A DNA stretch of 64,000 bases from Pedobacter cryoconitis (GTDB taxonomy: Bacteria > Bacteroidota > Bacteroidia > Sphingobacteriales > Sphingobacteriaceae). The stretch is taken from the NCBI GenBank assembly GCA_019352875.1, contig JAAAFW010000008.1, positions 158,159-222,158 on the forward strand, given 5' to 3'. How positions within the stretch are numbered: position 1 is the first letter of the stretch; every line of letters begins with the position of its first letter. Below are positions 27,212-34,358 of this stretch, piece by piece. Under the pieces are notes generated by a model that ran no database searches, was not told where the DNA came from, and worked only from the letters and a program-made list of their open reading frames with translations. Position numbers and translations under genes: made by a program.

Positions 27212-28501
27212 ATGAACCAAAACTCTACTACTTTGACACAGCCGGCTCCTAAAGCAGGCATACCGCCAATTGCAATTATCGGTATCCTGTTCTTTATATT
27301 CGGTTTTATCACCTGGCTGAATTCAGTATTAATCCCTTACTTGAAAATTGCATGCGAATTAAATAATTTCGAATCTTACCTGGTGGCATTCGCATTTTAT
27401 ATTGCTTATCTAGTTATGGCTGTCCCTTCAGCCATGGTGCTCAAGGCTACCGGCTTTAAAAAGGGAATGTCTTTCGGGCTCGTTGTAATTGCACTGGGTG
27501 CCCTGATCTTCATACCCGCCGCGCTAACCAGAACCTATGGACTATTCCTGCTTGGTCTATTCGTACAGGGGACAGGACTTGCACTGCTGCAAACAGCCTC
27601 TAACCCTTATATTACTATTCTGGGGCCATTGGAAAGTGCTGCCAAAAGAATCAGTATCATGGGTATATGTAACAAAGTCGCCGGAGGTATTGCACCGATT
27701 GCACTGGGCGCAGTAGCTTTAAAAGATGCAGATGCACTGACAGCAAGACTGCATACCTTAACTGAAGCTGTAAAAGCTGAGCAGCTGAATGAACTGGCTT
27801 CAAGAGTTATTATGCCTTACATTATTATTGTCGTTGTTCTTCTTATTCTGGCGACATGGATCTACTTCTCTACCCTTCCTGAAATTGATACAGACAAGGA
27901 AGACGAAAGCGTAGCAACAGCCAACGTAGGGAAAACTTCTGTGTTACAGTTTCCACACCTAATTCTGGGCGTAATCACGTTATTCCTTTATGTAGGTGTA
28001 GAGGTTCTGGCCGGAGACTCGATTATTAGTTATGGTGTTTCACAGCATATATCCTTGTCCACTGCAAAATTCTTCACTACCTGTACACTATTCGCTATGA
28101 TTGCGGGATATATTGTTGGAATATTGTGTATTCCAAAATACTTCTCACAGGATAAAGCATTAGTTGTTTCGGCTATATCAGGAATTGTATTTGCACTGGC
28201 AGCAATATTTACTCACGGATATGTTTCTGTACTTTGTATTGCATTTTTAGGATTCTCGAACTCATTAATGTGGCCTGCGATCTGGCCGCTGGCATTAGCG
28301 GGCCTGGGCCGATTTACCAAAGTAGGTTCTTCCCTTCTGATCATGGGTATAGCCGGGGGTGCGATTGTACCATTAATTTATGGTAGTCTTGTAGACAAAT
28401 TCAGTGCTCAGGAGGCTTACTGGATCCTGGTACCATGTTATGCCTTTATCTTATTTTATGCGACCGTCGGACATAAGATCCGGAGAAAAATAACATCGTA
28501 A
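27212..28501 (+). CDS. sugar:proton symporter of the FucP/GluP family (MFS)
   Basis: 429 residues and 12 membrane helices. It belongs to the FHS branch of the MFS: FFIFGFITWLNSVLIPYLKI near the start, GLFVQGTGLALLQTASNPYI and ISIMGICNKVAGGIAPIALG in the middle. These are typical of GluP (glucose/galactose) and FucP (L-fucose). The Asp/Glu needed for proton coupling is probably in helix 1 or 4. The gene follows the CBM9-like gene by 10 bp and ends at a strong terminator. Substrate cannot be fixed: glucose/galactose, fucose and N-acetylglucosamine transporters all exist in the family. Confidence 0.9.
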   Translation: MNQNSTTLTQPAPKAGIPPIAIIGILFFIFGFITWLNSVLIPYLKIACELNNFESYLVAFAFYIAYLVMAVPSAMVLKATGFKKGMSFGLVVIALGALIFIPAALTRTYGLFLLGLFVQGTGLALLQTASNPYITILGPLESAAKRISIMGICNKVAGGIAPIALGAVALKDADALTARLHTLTEAVKAEQLNELASRVIMPYIIIVVVLLILATWIYFSTLPEIDTDKEDESVATANVGKTSVLQFPHLILGVITLFLYVGVEVLAGDSIISYGVSQHISLSTAKFFTTCTLFAMIAGYIVGILCIPKYFSQDKALVVSAISGIVFALAAIFTHGYVSVLCIAFLGFSNSLMWPAIWPLALAGLGRFTKVGSSLLIMGIAGGAIVPLIYGSLVDKFSAQEAYWILVPCYAFILFYATVGHKIRRKITS

Positions 28502-28504
28502 TCC

Positions 28505-28538
28505 AAACGGAGGGCGTCTGAAAAGGCGCCCTCCGTTT
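28505..28538. terminator. bidirectional terminator after sugar transporter
   Basis: Arms AAACGGAGGGCG (28505-28516) and CGCCCTCCGTTT (28527-28538), perfect 12 bp, with a 10-nt loop, then TATTTTTT. It lies between two convergent genes, and its right end abuts the stop of the rhodanese-thioredoxin gene. Confidence 0.9.
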
Positions 28539-29287
28539 TATTTTTTCACTAGTTCGATCAGCCTGATCAGATCTTTTTCAGACTGATATCCTGTCACCCT
28601 TTTTATTTCAACGCCGTCACGATAGACAGCAACTGCTGGAAGTCCTTCTATTTTAAGTGTTTTAGCCAGATCTTTAGCTTTCTCAACATCTACCCTTTCT
28701 ACAGCAACTTCTCCCTGATACTGTGTTTTTAATTTAGTCAGCGCCGGTTCCATTTTCTTGCAGGGCAGACACCATTCTGCATAAAAATCTACCAGTACAT
28801 ATTGATGCGCAGCGAGCATCTGCTTAAAATCTGCTGCCAGATAAGTATCTCCTTTTTTCACATCACCAGTTTCAACCGGCAAATCTGCCTGTTCCCATGA
28901 CATGATACCGCCTTTGAGTTCGGTGATCTGGGTAAACCCCATAGTCTCCATCTGTTTTACAGCTGCCGCACTTCTGCCACCACCTTTACAATAAATATAT
29001 ACCGGTGCGTTTTTATCTAGCTTTGCCAGCTGATCTTTAAACTGTTCAGCATTGAAATTATAATTGACAGCATTATTTAAATGTGAAGATTTAAACTCAT
29101 CAGGTGTACGGACATCAATAAGCTGGGGCTTTGAGCTGGTTTTAAGCTGAAGCTGAAATTCTTCAGCGGAAACTACATTGACACTGGTCTGGGCAGAAGA
29201 TACCAGCGTAACACAACTCAGCAGTATCAGTTGAAAAATAAACCATAATCTGGCACTTTTAATTATCTGAGACGGGGATATTTTCAT
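28538..29287 (-). CDS. exported rhodanese-thioredoxin fusion
   Basis: 249 residues. N-terminal signal peptide (about 12-32, SSAQ); Cys25 lies in LLSC, so a lipoprotein is possible but a standard cleavage after SSA is more likely. Rhodanese domain at about 35-137: QLIDVRTPDEF, active Cys100 (YIYCKGGGRS) and ITELKGGIMSWEQADLPV. Thioredoxin domain at about 148-249: VLVDFYAEWCLPCKKMEP with C173-C176 and a cis-Pro at EGLPAVAVYRDG. The first domain moves sulfane sulfur and the second reduces disulfides, so the fusion may transfer and release sulfur in the periplasm. It is followed by a strong terminator. Confidence 0.9.
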   Translation of the reverse strand: MKISPSQIIKSARLWFIFQLILLSCVTLVSSAQTSVNVVSAEEFQLQLKTSSKPQLIDVRTPDEFKSSHLNNAVNYNFNAEQFKDQLAKLDKNAPVYIYCKGGGRSAAAVKQMETMGFTQITELKGGIMSWEQADLPVETGDVKKGDTYLAADFKQMLAAHQYVLVDFYAEWCLPCKKMEPALTKLKTQYQGEVAVERVDVEKAKDLAKTLKIEGLPAVAVYRDGVEIKRVTGYQSEKDLIRLIELVKK

Positions 29288-29319
29288 ATAATTCTATTCT
29301 TTTCGTTTAACTGTCCTCA

Positions 29320-29327
29320 CAAATTTA
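29320..29327 (-). promoter_or_regulatory. candidate -7 element for rhodanese-thioredoxin gene
   Basis: On the minus strand TAAATTTG, a full TAnnTTTG match, 33 bp before the ATG at 29287 and just downstream of the stop of the preceding gene. Confidence 0.4.
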
Positions 29328-29331
29328 AACA

Positions 29332-30477
29332 TTATTCGAGCAGGTTTCTGTAAAGACTCCATACCACTTGTTGCAGAAAGGGATTTAACCCATTTACTTC
29401 ATCTACATTACAGCCGTTAGTCACGGCCACGATACCGAACTGTTCTTCGGGCTGAAAAATCATAATACTATAAAGACCGTAAGCCGATCCGGTATGCCCT
29501 TTAAGCACCTTACCTGGTATGACATCATTTCTGGTCATCAAAGCAAGTCCATAATGGTCCGAAAAAGGGACTTCAGTCTGCATGATTTCTTCACTTTCCG
29601 GCGATATGATAGTTCCTCCGGGATATTTCCCTTTATTCATATGCATAGTCATGTAAACTGCCAGATCAGGTACCGAAATCTTCATTCCTCCTGTTGGAGA
29701 AAATACAGGCGTGGTATACCCTTGAATATATGTGCTGATTTCTTCTGTACGCGGACTATATGCGGCCGGAGCTGCAGAAAATTTCCGGGAAGTAGTATCG
29801 TACTCATAAAGCGTGGTAAATAAGCTTTTATCTAGGGAGTCTACGTTATAACCACCTTTGATTTGAAGTGGTTTAAGAATGTGATTCTGAATATACCGGT
29901 CAAAACGTTCGCCCGAAATTTTCTCTATAACGGCGCCAGCCATATTAAAATTGAGATTACAATAAGCATAACCTTTGCCAGGTTCATACGCATCATAACA
30001 TTTTTCCCAGGCTGGATTCTTTTCCGGGTTGATGACATCAAAGTTAAAATATCCCTGGCTGTCGTTAATACTGGAGGTATGGGATAAAACCATCCGCAGT
30101 GTAATTGGTGTATGTGGAAATTTTGGGTTTCTCAGGCGGAAACCTATGAGCTGGCCAAAATCGGTATCCAGCGACACCTTCCCCGATTCAACAAGCTGCA
30201 TAATTGCAGTAGCAGAGAAAGATTTGGAAATTGACGCGATCCTGAAAAGATCATTCATGGCCAGATTCGTTCCAGACCCCTTGTCTTTTTGGCCGAAAGC
30301 ATGCTGATAGACAAGTCTGCCGCCTTTAACCACGGCAACATTAAGACCTGTTGCCTCAAACTTTCTCATCAGTTCCTGCAAGTCTTTTTCTGCCGGCCTG
30401 GATTGTGCGGCTAACTTCTGCGCAGTAATATAAACCAGAATAATACTGACAAGCATACGTATAGAAATACGGTTCAT
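29332..30477 (-). CDS. serine hydrolase, beta-lactamase class C/PBP-like, exported
   Basis: 381 residues from ATG 30477; an upstream start at 30525 would put 16 odd residues before the signal peptide. Signal peptide about 1-24 (TAQKLAA/Q). Catalytic set of the family: SISK (S82-K85) in FRIASISKSFSATAIMQL, a tyrosine-containing YCN in GYAYCNLNFNMAG, and HTG in KGHTGSAYGLYSI in place of KTG. Such proteins are beta-lactamases, esterases or D-amino-acid peptidases, and the sequence does not tell which. It is periplasmic. The gene is preceded by a terminator hairpin and stands alone. Confidence 0.88.
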   Translation of the reverse strand: MNRISIRMLVSIILVYITAQKLAAQSRPAEKDLQELMRKFEATGLNVAVVKGGRLVYQHAFGQKDKGSGTNLAMNDLFRIASISKSFSATAIMQLVESGKVSLDTDFGQLIGFRLRNPKFPHTPITLRMVLSHTSSINDSQGYFNFDVINPEKNPAWEKCYDAYEPGKGYAYCNLNFNMAGAVIEKISGERFDRYIQNHILKPLQIKGGYNVDSLDKSLFTTLYEYDTTSRKFSAAPAAYSPRTEEISTYIQGYTTPVFSPTGGMKISVPDLAVYMTMHMNKGKYPGGTIISPESEEIMQTEVPFSDHYGLALMTRNDVIPGKVLKGHTGSAYGLYSIMIFQPEEQFGIVAVTNGCNVDEVNGLNPFLQQVVWSLYRNLLE

Positions 30478-30521
30478 ATCAAAACAATTGTTATTGAAGG
30501 TACCGGATTTATTGCAGAGAT

Positions 30522-30554
30522 ACAAAGCCGCCTGAACAAGACAGGCGGCTTTGT
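30522..30554 (-). terminator. terminator after the FKBP lipoprotein gene
   Basis: Perfect 13-bp arms ACAAAGCCGCCTG and CAGGCGGCTTTGT around a 7-nt loop. It sits 11 bp past the stop of the FKBP gene on the minus strand. Confidence 0.75.
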
Positions 30555-30565
30555 TATTTTTAATT

Positions 30566-31054
30566 CTAGTTATTAATTACGTCAGCCAGGTTAACGGTAA
30601 AATCAAGTACAGAGCTAGGTGGAATGGATCCTACCGCAGAGTTACCGTAACCGTATTGAGAAGGTATTAACAATCGGATCTTACCGCCCTTTTGAATCAG
30701 GGGAATTCCTATCTGCCAGCCTGCAATTACTCTTCCGAGCGTAAAAGATATTGGTGCGCCTTTTGATTTATCGAAAACAGTTCCGTTTAATAAGCGTCCT
30801 TCGTACTCCGCACTGATATTAGTGGCAGTAGTATACTTTACATCTCCTTCACCGGGATCAATGATCTGGTAGAAAACTCCGGATTCATGTTTTATTGCCG
30901 GAATCTCATTTTCCGTAATAAACTTGCGAATTAATGTAGTGTCTGTGGTAAACTGTCCGGCATAATCGAAATTATCGACAGCATTGAACTTTTTACAGGA
31001 TGCGAACGCTGCTGTTATTGCGACAAACAGCAACAGGTATTTAATCTTCTTCAT
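30566..31054 (-). CDS. FKBP-type peptidyl-prolyl isomerase lipoprotein
   Basis: 162 residues from ATG 31054; the upstream extension to 31120 is not likely because a clear lipoprotein signal starts here (MKKIKYLLLFVAITAAFASC, Cys20). The FKBP domain (about 75-162) contains VKYTTATNISAEYEGRLLNG, TVFDKSKGAPISFTLGRVIA, GWQIGIPLIQKGGKIRLLIP and SQYGYGNSAVGSIPPSSVLD. It should speed proline isomerisation of proteins at the periplasmic face of a membrane. It is followed by a terminator and stands as a single gene. A -7 element lies directly upstream of the start. Confidence 0.93.
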   Translation of the reverse strand: MKKIKYLLLFVAITAAFASCKKFNAVDNFDYAGQFTTDTTLIRKFITENEIPAIKHESGVFYQIIDPGEGDVKYTTATNISAEYEGRLLNGTVFDKSKGAPISFTLGRVIAGWQIGIPLIQKGGKIRLLIPSQYGYGNSAVGSIPPSSVLDFTVNLADVINN

Positions 31055-31059
31055 TGTTC

Positions 31060-31067
31060 CAAATATA
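31060..31067 (-). promoter_or_regulatory. candidate -7 element abutting the FKBP start
   Basis: On the minus strand TATATTTG, full TAnnTTTG match, ends 5 bp before the ATG at 31054. This predicts a leaderless or nearly leaderless transcript, as for the CBM9-like gene. Confidence 0.4.
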
Positions 31068-31127
31068 GCAATTTTATCAAACTGCTTTCCGGAATGAATA
31101 TAGCGTGCCCGGACAAACACAGATGTA

Positions 31128-31775
31128 TTAGCGAATTATGTAGTACTTACCCATATACAAAGAAGAAGAAACATCTTTCCCAATGCCCGAGATTACAAAC
31201 ACCCAGAGATGAAAATCCAGATCTGACATAAATTCAGGCAGTTGCAAACTGAGCTTACAATCCATTCGTTTGCCTGCAGATTCCTTCAGATAAAAAATCT
31301 CTTTTTCCTGATTATAAAAGAGCAGACAAACCTGATCTTCTCCAGAGACACCAGATCTCAGATACCTTTGTTCAAGCCAGGTGATCTGTATAGTATTGCT
31401 TTCCAGTGAAACTGCCTGTGACTCATACAAACCATCGAGCTCACCATCTGCCATTATAACTCCGGCGTAATTTATCCGCACATCTCCATTCGTCTGCTGA
31501 CAAGTATTACGGAGAAAATTTCCCATTGCCCGGTTTTGCACAGTCATACTTGTTTTTCTTTCCCTGTACCCCAGCAAAACCGCTTCCTTTACCTGGCTGA
31601 AAAAACAGGTAGCCAGAATAAATTTTTCCCGCTGAAGCAGTTGACTTGCAGATGCTTTTAATCTTCTTTTTTCGGGTCTTCGTTTAACAACAGGAATGCC
31701 GCGCCTTTGGTAAAGTACCAGCTCCCCTAATTTACCTTCAATACGGCCGAGCTGGCCAGGTATATATTTTGCCAT
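31128..31775 (-). CDS. DUF6266-like protein, copy 1
   Basis: 215 residues, no signal peptide, no membrane helix. The start MAKYIPGQLGRIEGKLGELV followed by YQRRGIPVVKRRPEKRR resembles DUF6266, a family nearly limited to Bacteroidota. The rest is beta-rich and ends with MGKYYII. It lies 21 bp downstream of a second gene of similar length and the same ending (MGKYY/YTGQLIW), so the two are paralogues and probably co-transcribed. Function unknown. The basic N-terminus (RRGIPVVKRRPEKRR) suggests nucleic acid or polyanion binding, but this is a guess. Confidence 0.65.
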   Translation of the reverse strand: MAKYIPGQLGRIEGKLGELVLYQRRGIPVVKRRPEKRRLKASASQLLQREKFILATCFFSQVKEAVLLGYRERKTSMTVQNRAMGNFLRNTCQQTNGDVRINYAGVIMADGELDGLYESQAVSLESNTIQITWLEQRYLRSGVSGEDQVCLLFYNQEKEIFYLKESAGKRMDCKLSLQLPEFMSDLDFHLWVFVISGIGKDVSSSLYMGKYYIIR

Positions 31776-31796
31776 CTTAATTCTTTTTAAATTGTT

Positions 31797-32420
31797 TTAC
31801 CAGATCAGCTGTCCAGTATAAATGCTGTCAGAAACAGTCTTATGATTAGAGGATATAAAAGTCAGGTAGGTTTCAATTACGCTAGGTAGCGCAAATTTCA
31901 ATGGCTTAAAAATCTGTTTGCCTTCGTTCCGGTTTGCACCGTTTAAAATAAACTCAGCCTTCTTGATTTCGGGGAAGTAGACCAGTAACATGACTTTATC
32001 ATTCCAGAACATACCTTTCTGGGTATTCGCAGGATTCCAGCTGTATTCCAGCTGATCTGTACCCACCTTCAATTCCAGATCGTCTACCAGGGGTAAATCT
32101 CCCTGACTGAGGCAAAGTGAACTAAAATCTATTTGCTGTTCCGGATATAAACCTTTAATCGCTTCTTTTCTGATCAGGGAACTGGCAACATTCCAGGCAT
32201 TATCTTTCCTTAAAGCCGCGGCAGGTTCGAACGTGATCTCAATAAAATCCCTAACCGTTTTCAGAAATGCGGTACTGATTCGTGTTGCCTCTCTTACAGC
32301 CAGCTGACGTATGCTTTGTGTGTCTTTAAATAAACCAATTTCCCGGGTTACCCTTTTATTATTTAACATATAACTAACCGTTCTTCCACCACCACTTGCT
32401 GTTTTATTTTGTTTTGCCAT
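31797..32420 (-). CDS. DUF6266-like protein, copy 2
   Basis: 207 residues, soluble. It opens MAKQNKTASGGGRTVSYMLN with KRVTREIG, followed by helical QSIRQLAVREATRIS and a beta-rich second half (LELKVGTDQLEYSWNP, KVMLLVYFPEIKKAEFILNG, SDSIYTGQLIW). The layout and end match the downstream neighbour, but its N-terminal basic block is weaker. An unusual repeat array lies about 110 bp upstream of the start, which may control the pair. No enzyme motif is seen. Confidence 0.6.
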   Translation of the reverse strand: MAKQNKTASGGGRTVSYMLNNKRVTREIGLFKDTQSIRQLAVREATRISTAFLKTVRDFIEITFEPAAALRKDNAWNVASSLIRKEAIKGLYPEQQIDFSSLCLSQGDLPLVDDLELKVGTDQLEYSWNPANTQKGMFWNDKVMLLVYFPEIKKAEFILNGANRNEGKQIFKPLKFALPSVIETYLTFISSNHKTVSDSIYTGQLIW

Positions 32421-32528
32421 TTTTAATCCTGAATAATATTATTAAATAACAGAGATAAATATTAACCCAATATAATTAATATTTATTAAAAGTTCACATT
32501 AAACCTTATTTTATTTCTTTATTAGACA

Positions 32529-32637
32529 GGGTTGCTATACCCTTGAGATACCCTTGATTTACCTTTCCTTTACCCAAAGGGTATCTCAACGGGTATTTCA
32601 AGGGTATAAGGAGGGTATAGCATGGGTATAGCAACCC
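32529..32637. repeat. 11-bp-phased GGGTAT array forming a large inverted repeat
   Basis: Five GGGTAT units start at 32579, 32591, 32602, 32613 and 32624 on the plus strand (steps 12, 11, 11, 11). The minus strand carries the same unit at 32575, 32564 (degenerate), 32553 and 32542, also with 11-bp steps. The two arms face away from a central AAA (32576-32578), and both end in the perfect 14-mer GGGTATAGCAACCC (32624-32637; inverse at 32529-32542). One repeat per helical turn suggests a protein that binds along one face of the DNA, or a foldable element. It lies between the HxlR gene and the DUF6266-like pair. Confidence 0.85.
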
Positions 32638-32704
32638 CGCAGGAATGCAAAGCAGATGCAGATTGAAAAAGACATAAAATTAACCTTTAATTACTATTCG
32701 GCCG

Positions 32705-33079
32705 TTATGAATTATTTTGCTCTGCCTTCAGCATCGCGCGATGAGACTTTCCCCATTCAACCAGTATACGGATTATAGGTAAAGTTGTTAATCCATAAGA
32801 TGTAATGGCATAAGTAACAGTGACAGGCTTGGTCTGCTGTAATGTTCGAACAATCATTTTATTGAGTTCCAGCATTTTTAATTCCCTGGTTAGCATTCTT
32901 GGCGAAATTCCGGCTACACCTCTTTCCAGTTTTCCGAAATGATTCAGGTCTTGTTGCCTGTTGGCTAGATATTGAAGTACAGGAAGCGTCCATTTTCCTG
33001 CCAGCATATCCAGGCTGTCACGCAAGGCCATCAGTTCTGCTGTACATTCTTTTTTTTGTGCGGGTCCGGTCTCTTTCAT
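32705..33079 (-). CDS. HxlR-family transcriptional regulator
   Basis: 124 residues. Winged-helix HxlR domain: Cys12 at the N-terminus (KKECTAELMAL), DMLAGKWTLPVLQYLA, FGKLERGVAGISPRMLTREL, LNKMIVRTLQQTKPVTVTYA. In this family an N-terminal cysteine often senses aldehydes, quinones or oxidants. The gene is divergent from a cupin gene, with an inverted repeat of the HxlR type (ACTTAC/GTAAGT) between them, which suggests autoregulation and control of the cupin gene. Confidence 0.92.
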   Translation of the reverse strand: MKETGPAQKKECTAELMALRDSLDMLAGKWTLPVLQYLANRQQDLNHFGKLERGVAGISPRMLTRELKMLELNKMIVRTLQQTKPVTVTYAITSYGLTTLPIIRILVEWGKSHRAMLKAEQNNS

Positions 33080-33088
33080 AAGATGCAG

Positions 33089-33124
33089 ACTTACCTATGT
33101 GTAAGTAGTTACATCCGGGTAAGT
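33089..33124. promoter_or_regulatory. candidate HxlR operator between hxlR and cupin genes
   Basis: ACTTAC (33089-33094), 6 bp, GTAAGT (33101-33106) is a perfect inverted repeat. A third half-site GGTAAGT follows at 33118-33124. It resembles operators of HxlR/MarR-DUF24 regulators and lies 10 bp before the regulator's start codon. Confidence 0.6.
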
Positions 33125-33176
33125 GATTTCAAATATAAATAAAGCTTACAGACCTTTGTTTCAAATCGAAAAATAC

Positions 33177-33665
33177 ATGGACAAATTCCCGACTATCCCC
33201 AGAAGAATTGTAACCGGAATAAAAAATGGAAAATCTGCAGTAGTTACAGATCAGCAAATTGATAATGTGTCTGAGCATTTTCCAGGATTGATAATCTCAG
33301 ATATATGGGCTACAGATTCAATGCCGGTAGTTTTAAATAAATCAGTGGTCGTTGAAAATACAGCCTTTCCGCAGACACCTGCAGGCGGTACCTATTTCAG
33401 GTATGTGAGTATACCTCCCGATAAAGATCTGGGTATAGATACCGGGCAAAGCCGGACAGCGCACCCGCTTTTTCATCAAACCGATACTATTGATTATATT
33501 ATCATCGCCCAGGGAGAGATCTACCTGCTGCTCGAAGAAGCAGAGGTGCTGCTTAAAGCAGGCGATATCGTTATACAACAAGCAACCAACCACGCCTGGA
33601 GCAACCGCTCGAATGAGCCCTGCATCCAGCTGGCTGTTTTAATTTCCGCAGCTGCTAAAGTTTAA
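33177..33665 (+). CDS. cupin-domain protein
   Basis: 162 residues from ATG 33177; an earlier GTG (33123) would place the start inside the operator and is rejected. A cupin barrel (about 70-155) shows HPLFHQTDTIDYIIIAQGEI, YLLLEEAEVLLKAGDIVIQQ and TNHAWSNRSNEPC. The two-His pattern H...H is visible but the Glu is uncertain, so metal binding is possible only. It is divergent from an HxlR regulator and probably its target. Members with this pattern detoxify or bind small carbonyl or quinone compounds, which is inferred, not shown. It overlaps the convergent DUF1543 gene by 11 bp. Confidence 0.83.
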   Translation: MDKFPTIPRRIVTGIKNGKSAVVTDQQIDNVSEHFPGLIISDIWATDSMPVVLNKSVVVENTAFPQTPAGGTYFRYVSIPPDKDLGIDTGQSRTAHPLFHQTDTIDYIIIAQGEIYLLLEEAEVLLKAGDIVIQQATNHAWSNRSNEPCIQLAVLISAAAKV

Positions 33666-34248
33666 CCAGACTGCCCAGTTTCAGATACCCTAAATGAATT
33701 TCATCCTCTTTTAAACCCTCTGCTGGTCGCAGTACAATCCGGTACTGTGCCTTCTGCCCGGGGGCCAGGATATCTTCAATCTGATAGAGATCATCTACAT
33801 CAACGCCGTATTTATCATCGATATGAGAGGTGGCGCCTTCAAAATGATTCTCTTTAAAGAACAAGGTATCTTTTGCTGTCCTTGAGGCTTCAGCCATACT
33901 ATCCTTAACGGTCAGGATTGGGTAATGCTGTTCTTCAAATTTATTGCGCTGATAACCGCCAAGATTAATAAAGAATAATCTGGAACTCTGTTCTTCGCCC
34001 GGCTGTCCGGAGTTTGTTTGTATCGTAACTTTAAAACCATCGACAGCATTTACTTCGCGCCAGGCATCAATATGAACCTTCTCTCCTGCTTCAGACCAGA
34101 AAGCTTTAATTTCAGGTACCAGATCTTTCAGATGCGGGGCAATACCGAAAAAATAATCATGCTGTTCTACATGTCTTCCCGGCGCTTTTGAGCCTAATAA
34201 AATCATAAATAATTTAAGTTCCGTATCCTTTAGCATCTGATTTTCCAT
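33655..34248 (-). CDS. DUF1543-domain protein
   Basis: 197 residues from ATG 34248, preferred over the upstream start at 34281. The family opening LKLFMILLGSKAPGRHVEQH with DYFFGIAPHL is clear, and the second half repeats a similar pattern (LFFINLGGYQRNKFEEQHYP). No signal peptide. DUF1543 is of unknown function, often about 180-200 residues and made of two related halves, as here. No operon partner is seen: it is convergent with the cupin gene and has its own candidate promoter. Confidence 0.88.
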   Translation of the reverse strand: MENQMLKDTELKLFMILLGSKAPGRHVEQHDYFFGIAPHLKDLVPEIKAFWSEAGEKVHIDAWREVNAVDGFKVTIQTNSGQPGEEQSSRLFFINLGGYQRNKFEEQHYPILTVKDSMAEASRTAKDTLFFKENHFEGATSHIDDKYGVDVDDLYQIEDILAPGQKAQYRIVLRPAEGLKEDEIHLGYLKLGSLVKL

Positions 34249-34283
34249 TGTTCTAATTCGTTTTTTAAACACGTATAACAAGA

Positions 34284-34291
34284 CAAAGTTA
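34284..34291 (-). promoter_or_regulatory. candidate -7 element for the DUF1543 gene
   Basis: On the minus strand TAACTTTG, full TAnnTTTG match, 36 bp before the ATG at 34248. Confidence 0.45.
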
Positions 34292-34358
34292 TTAAATAGT
34301 TTAACGAGGTAATGGGATGAATTGATTATTTTTACAGCGATTTACTGAAGACCTTACG

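Noticed and set aside
33123..33176. GTG start for the cupin protein
   Set aside because: It would place the coding start inside the HxlR operator; ATG 33177 is preferred.
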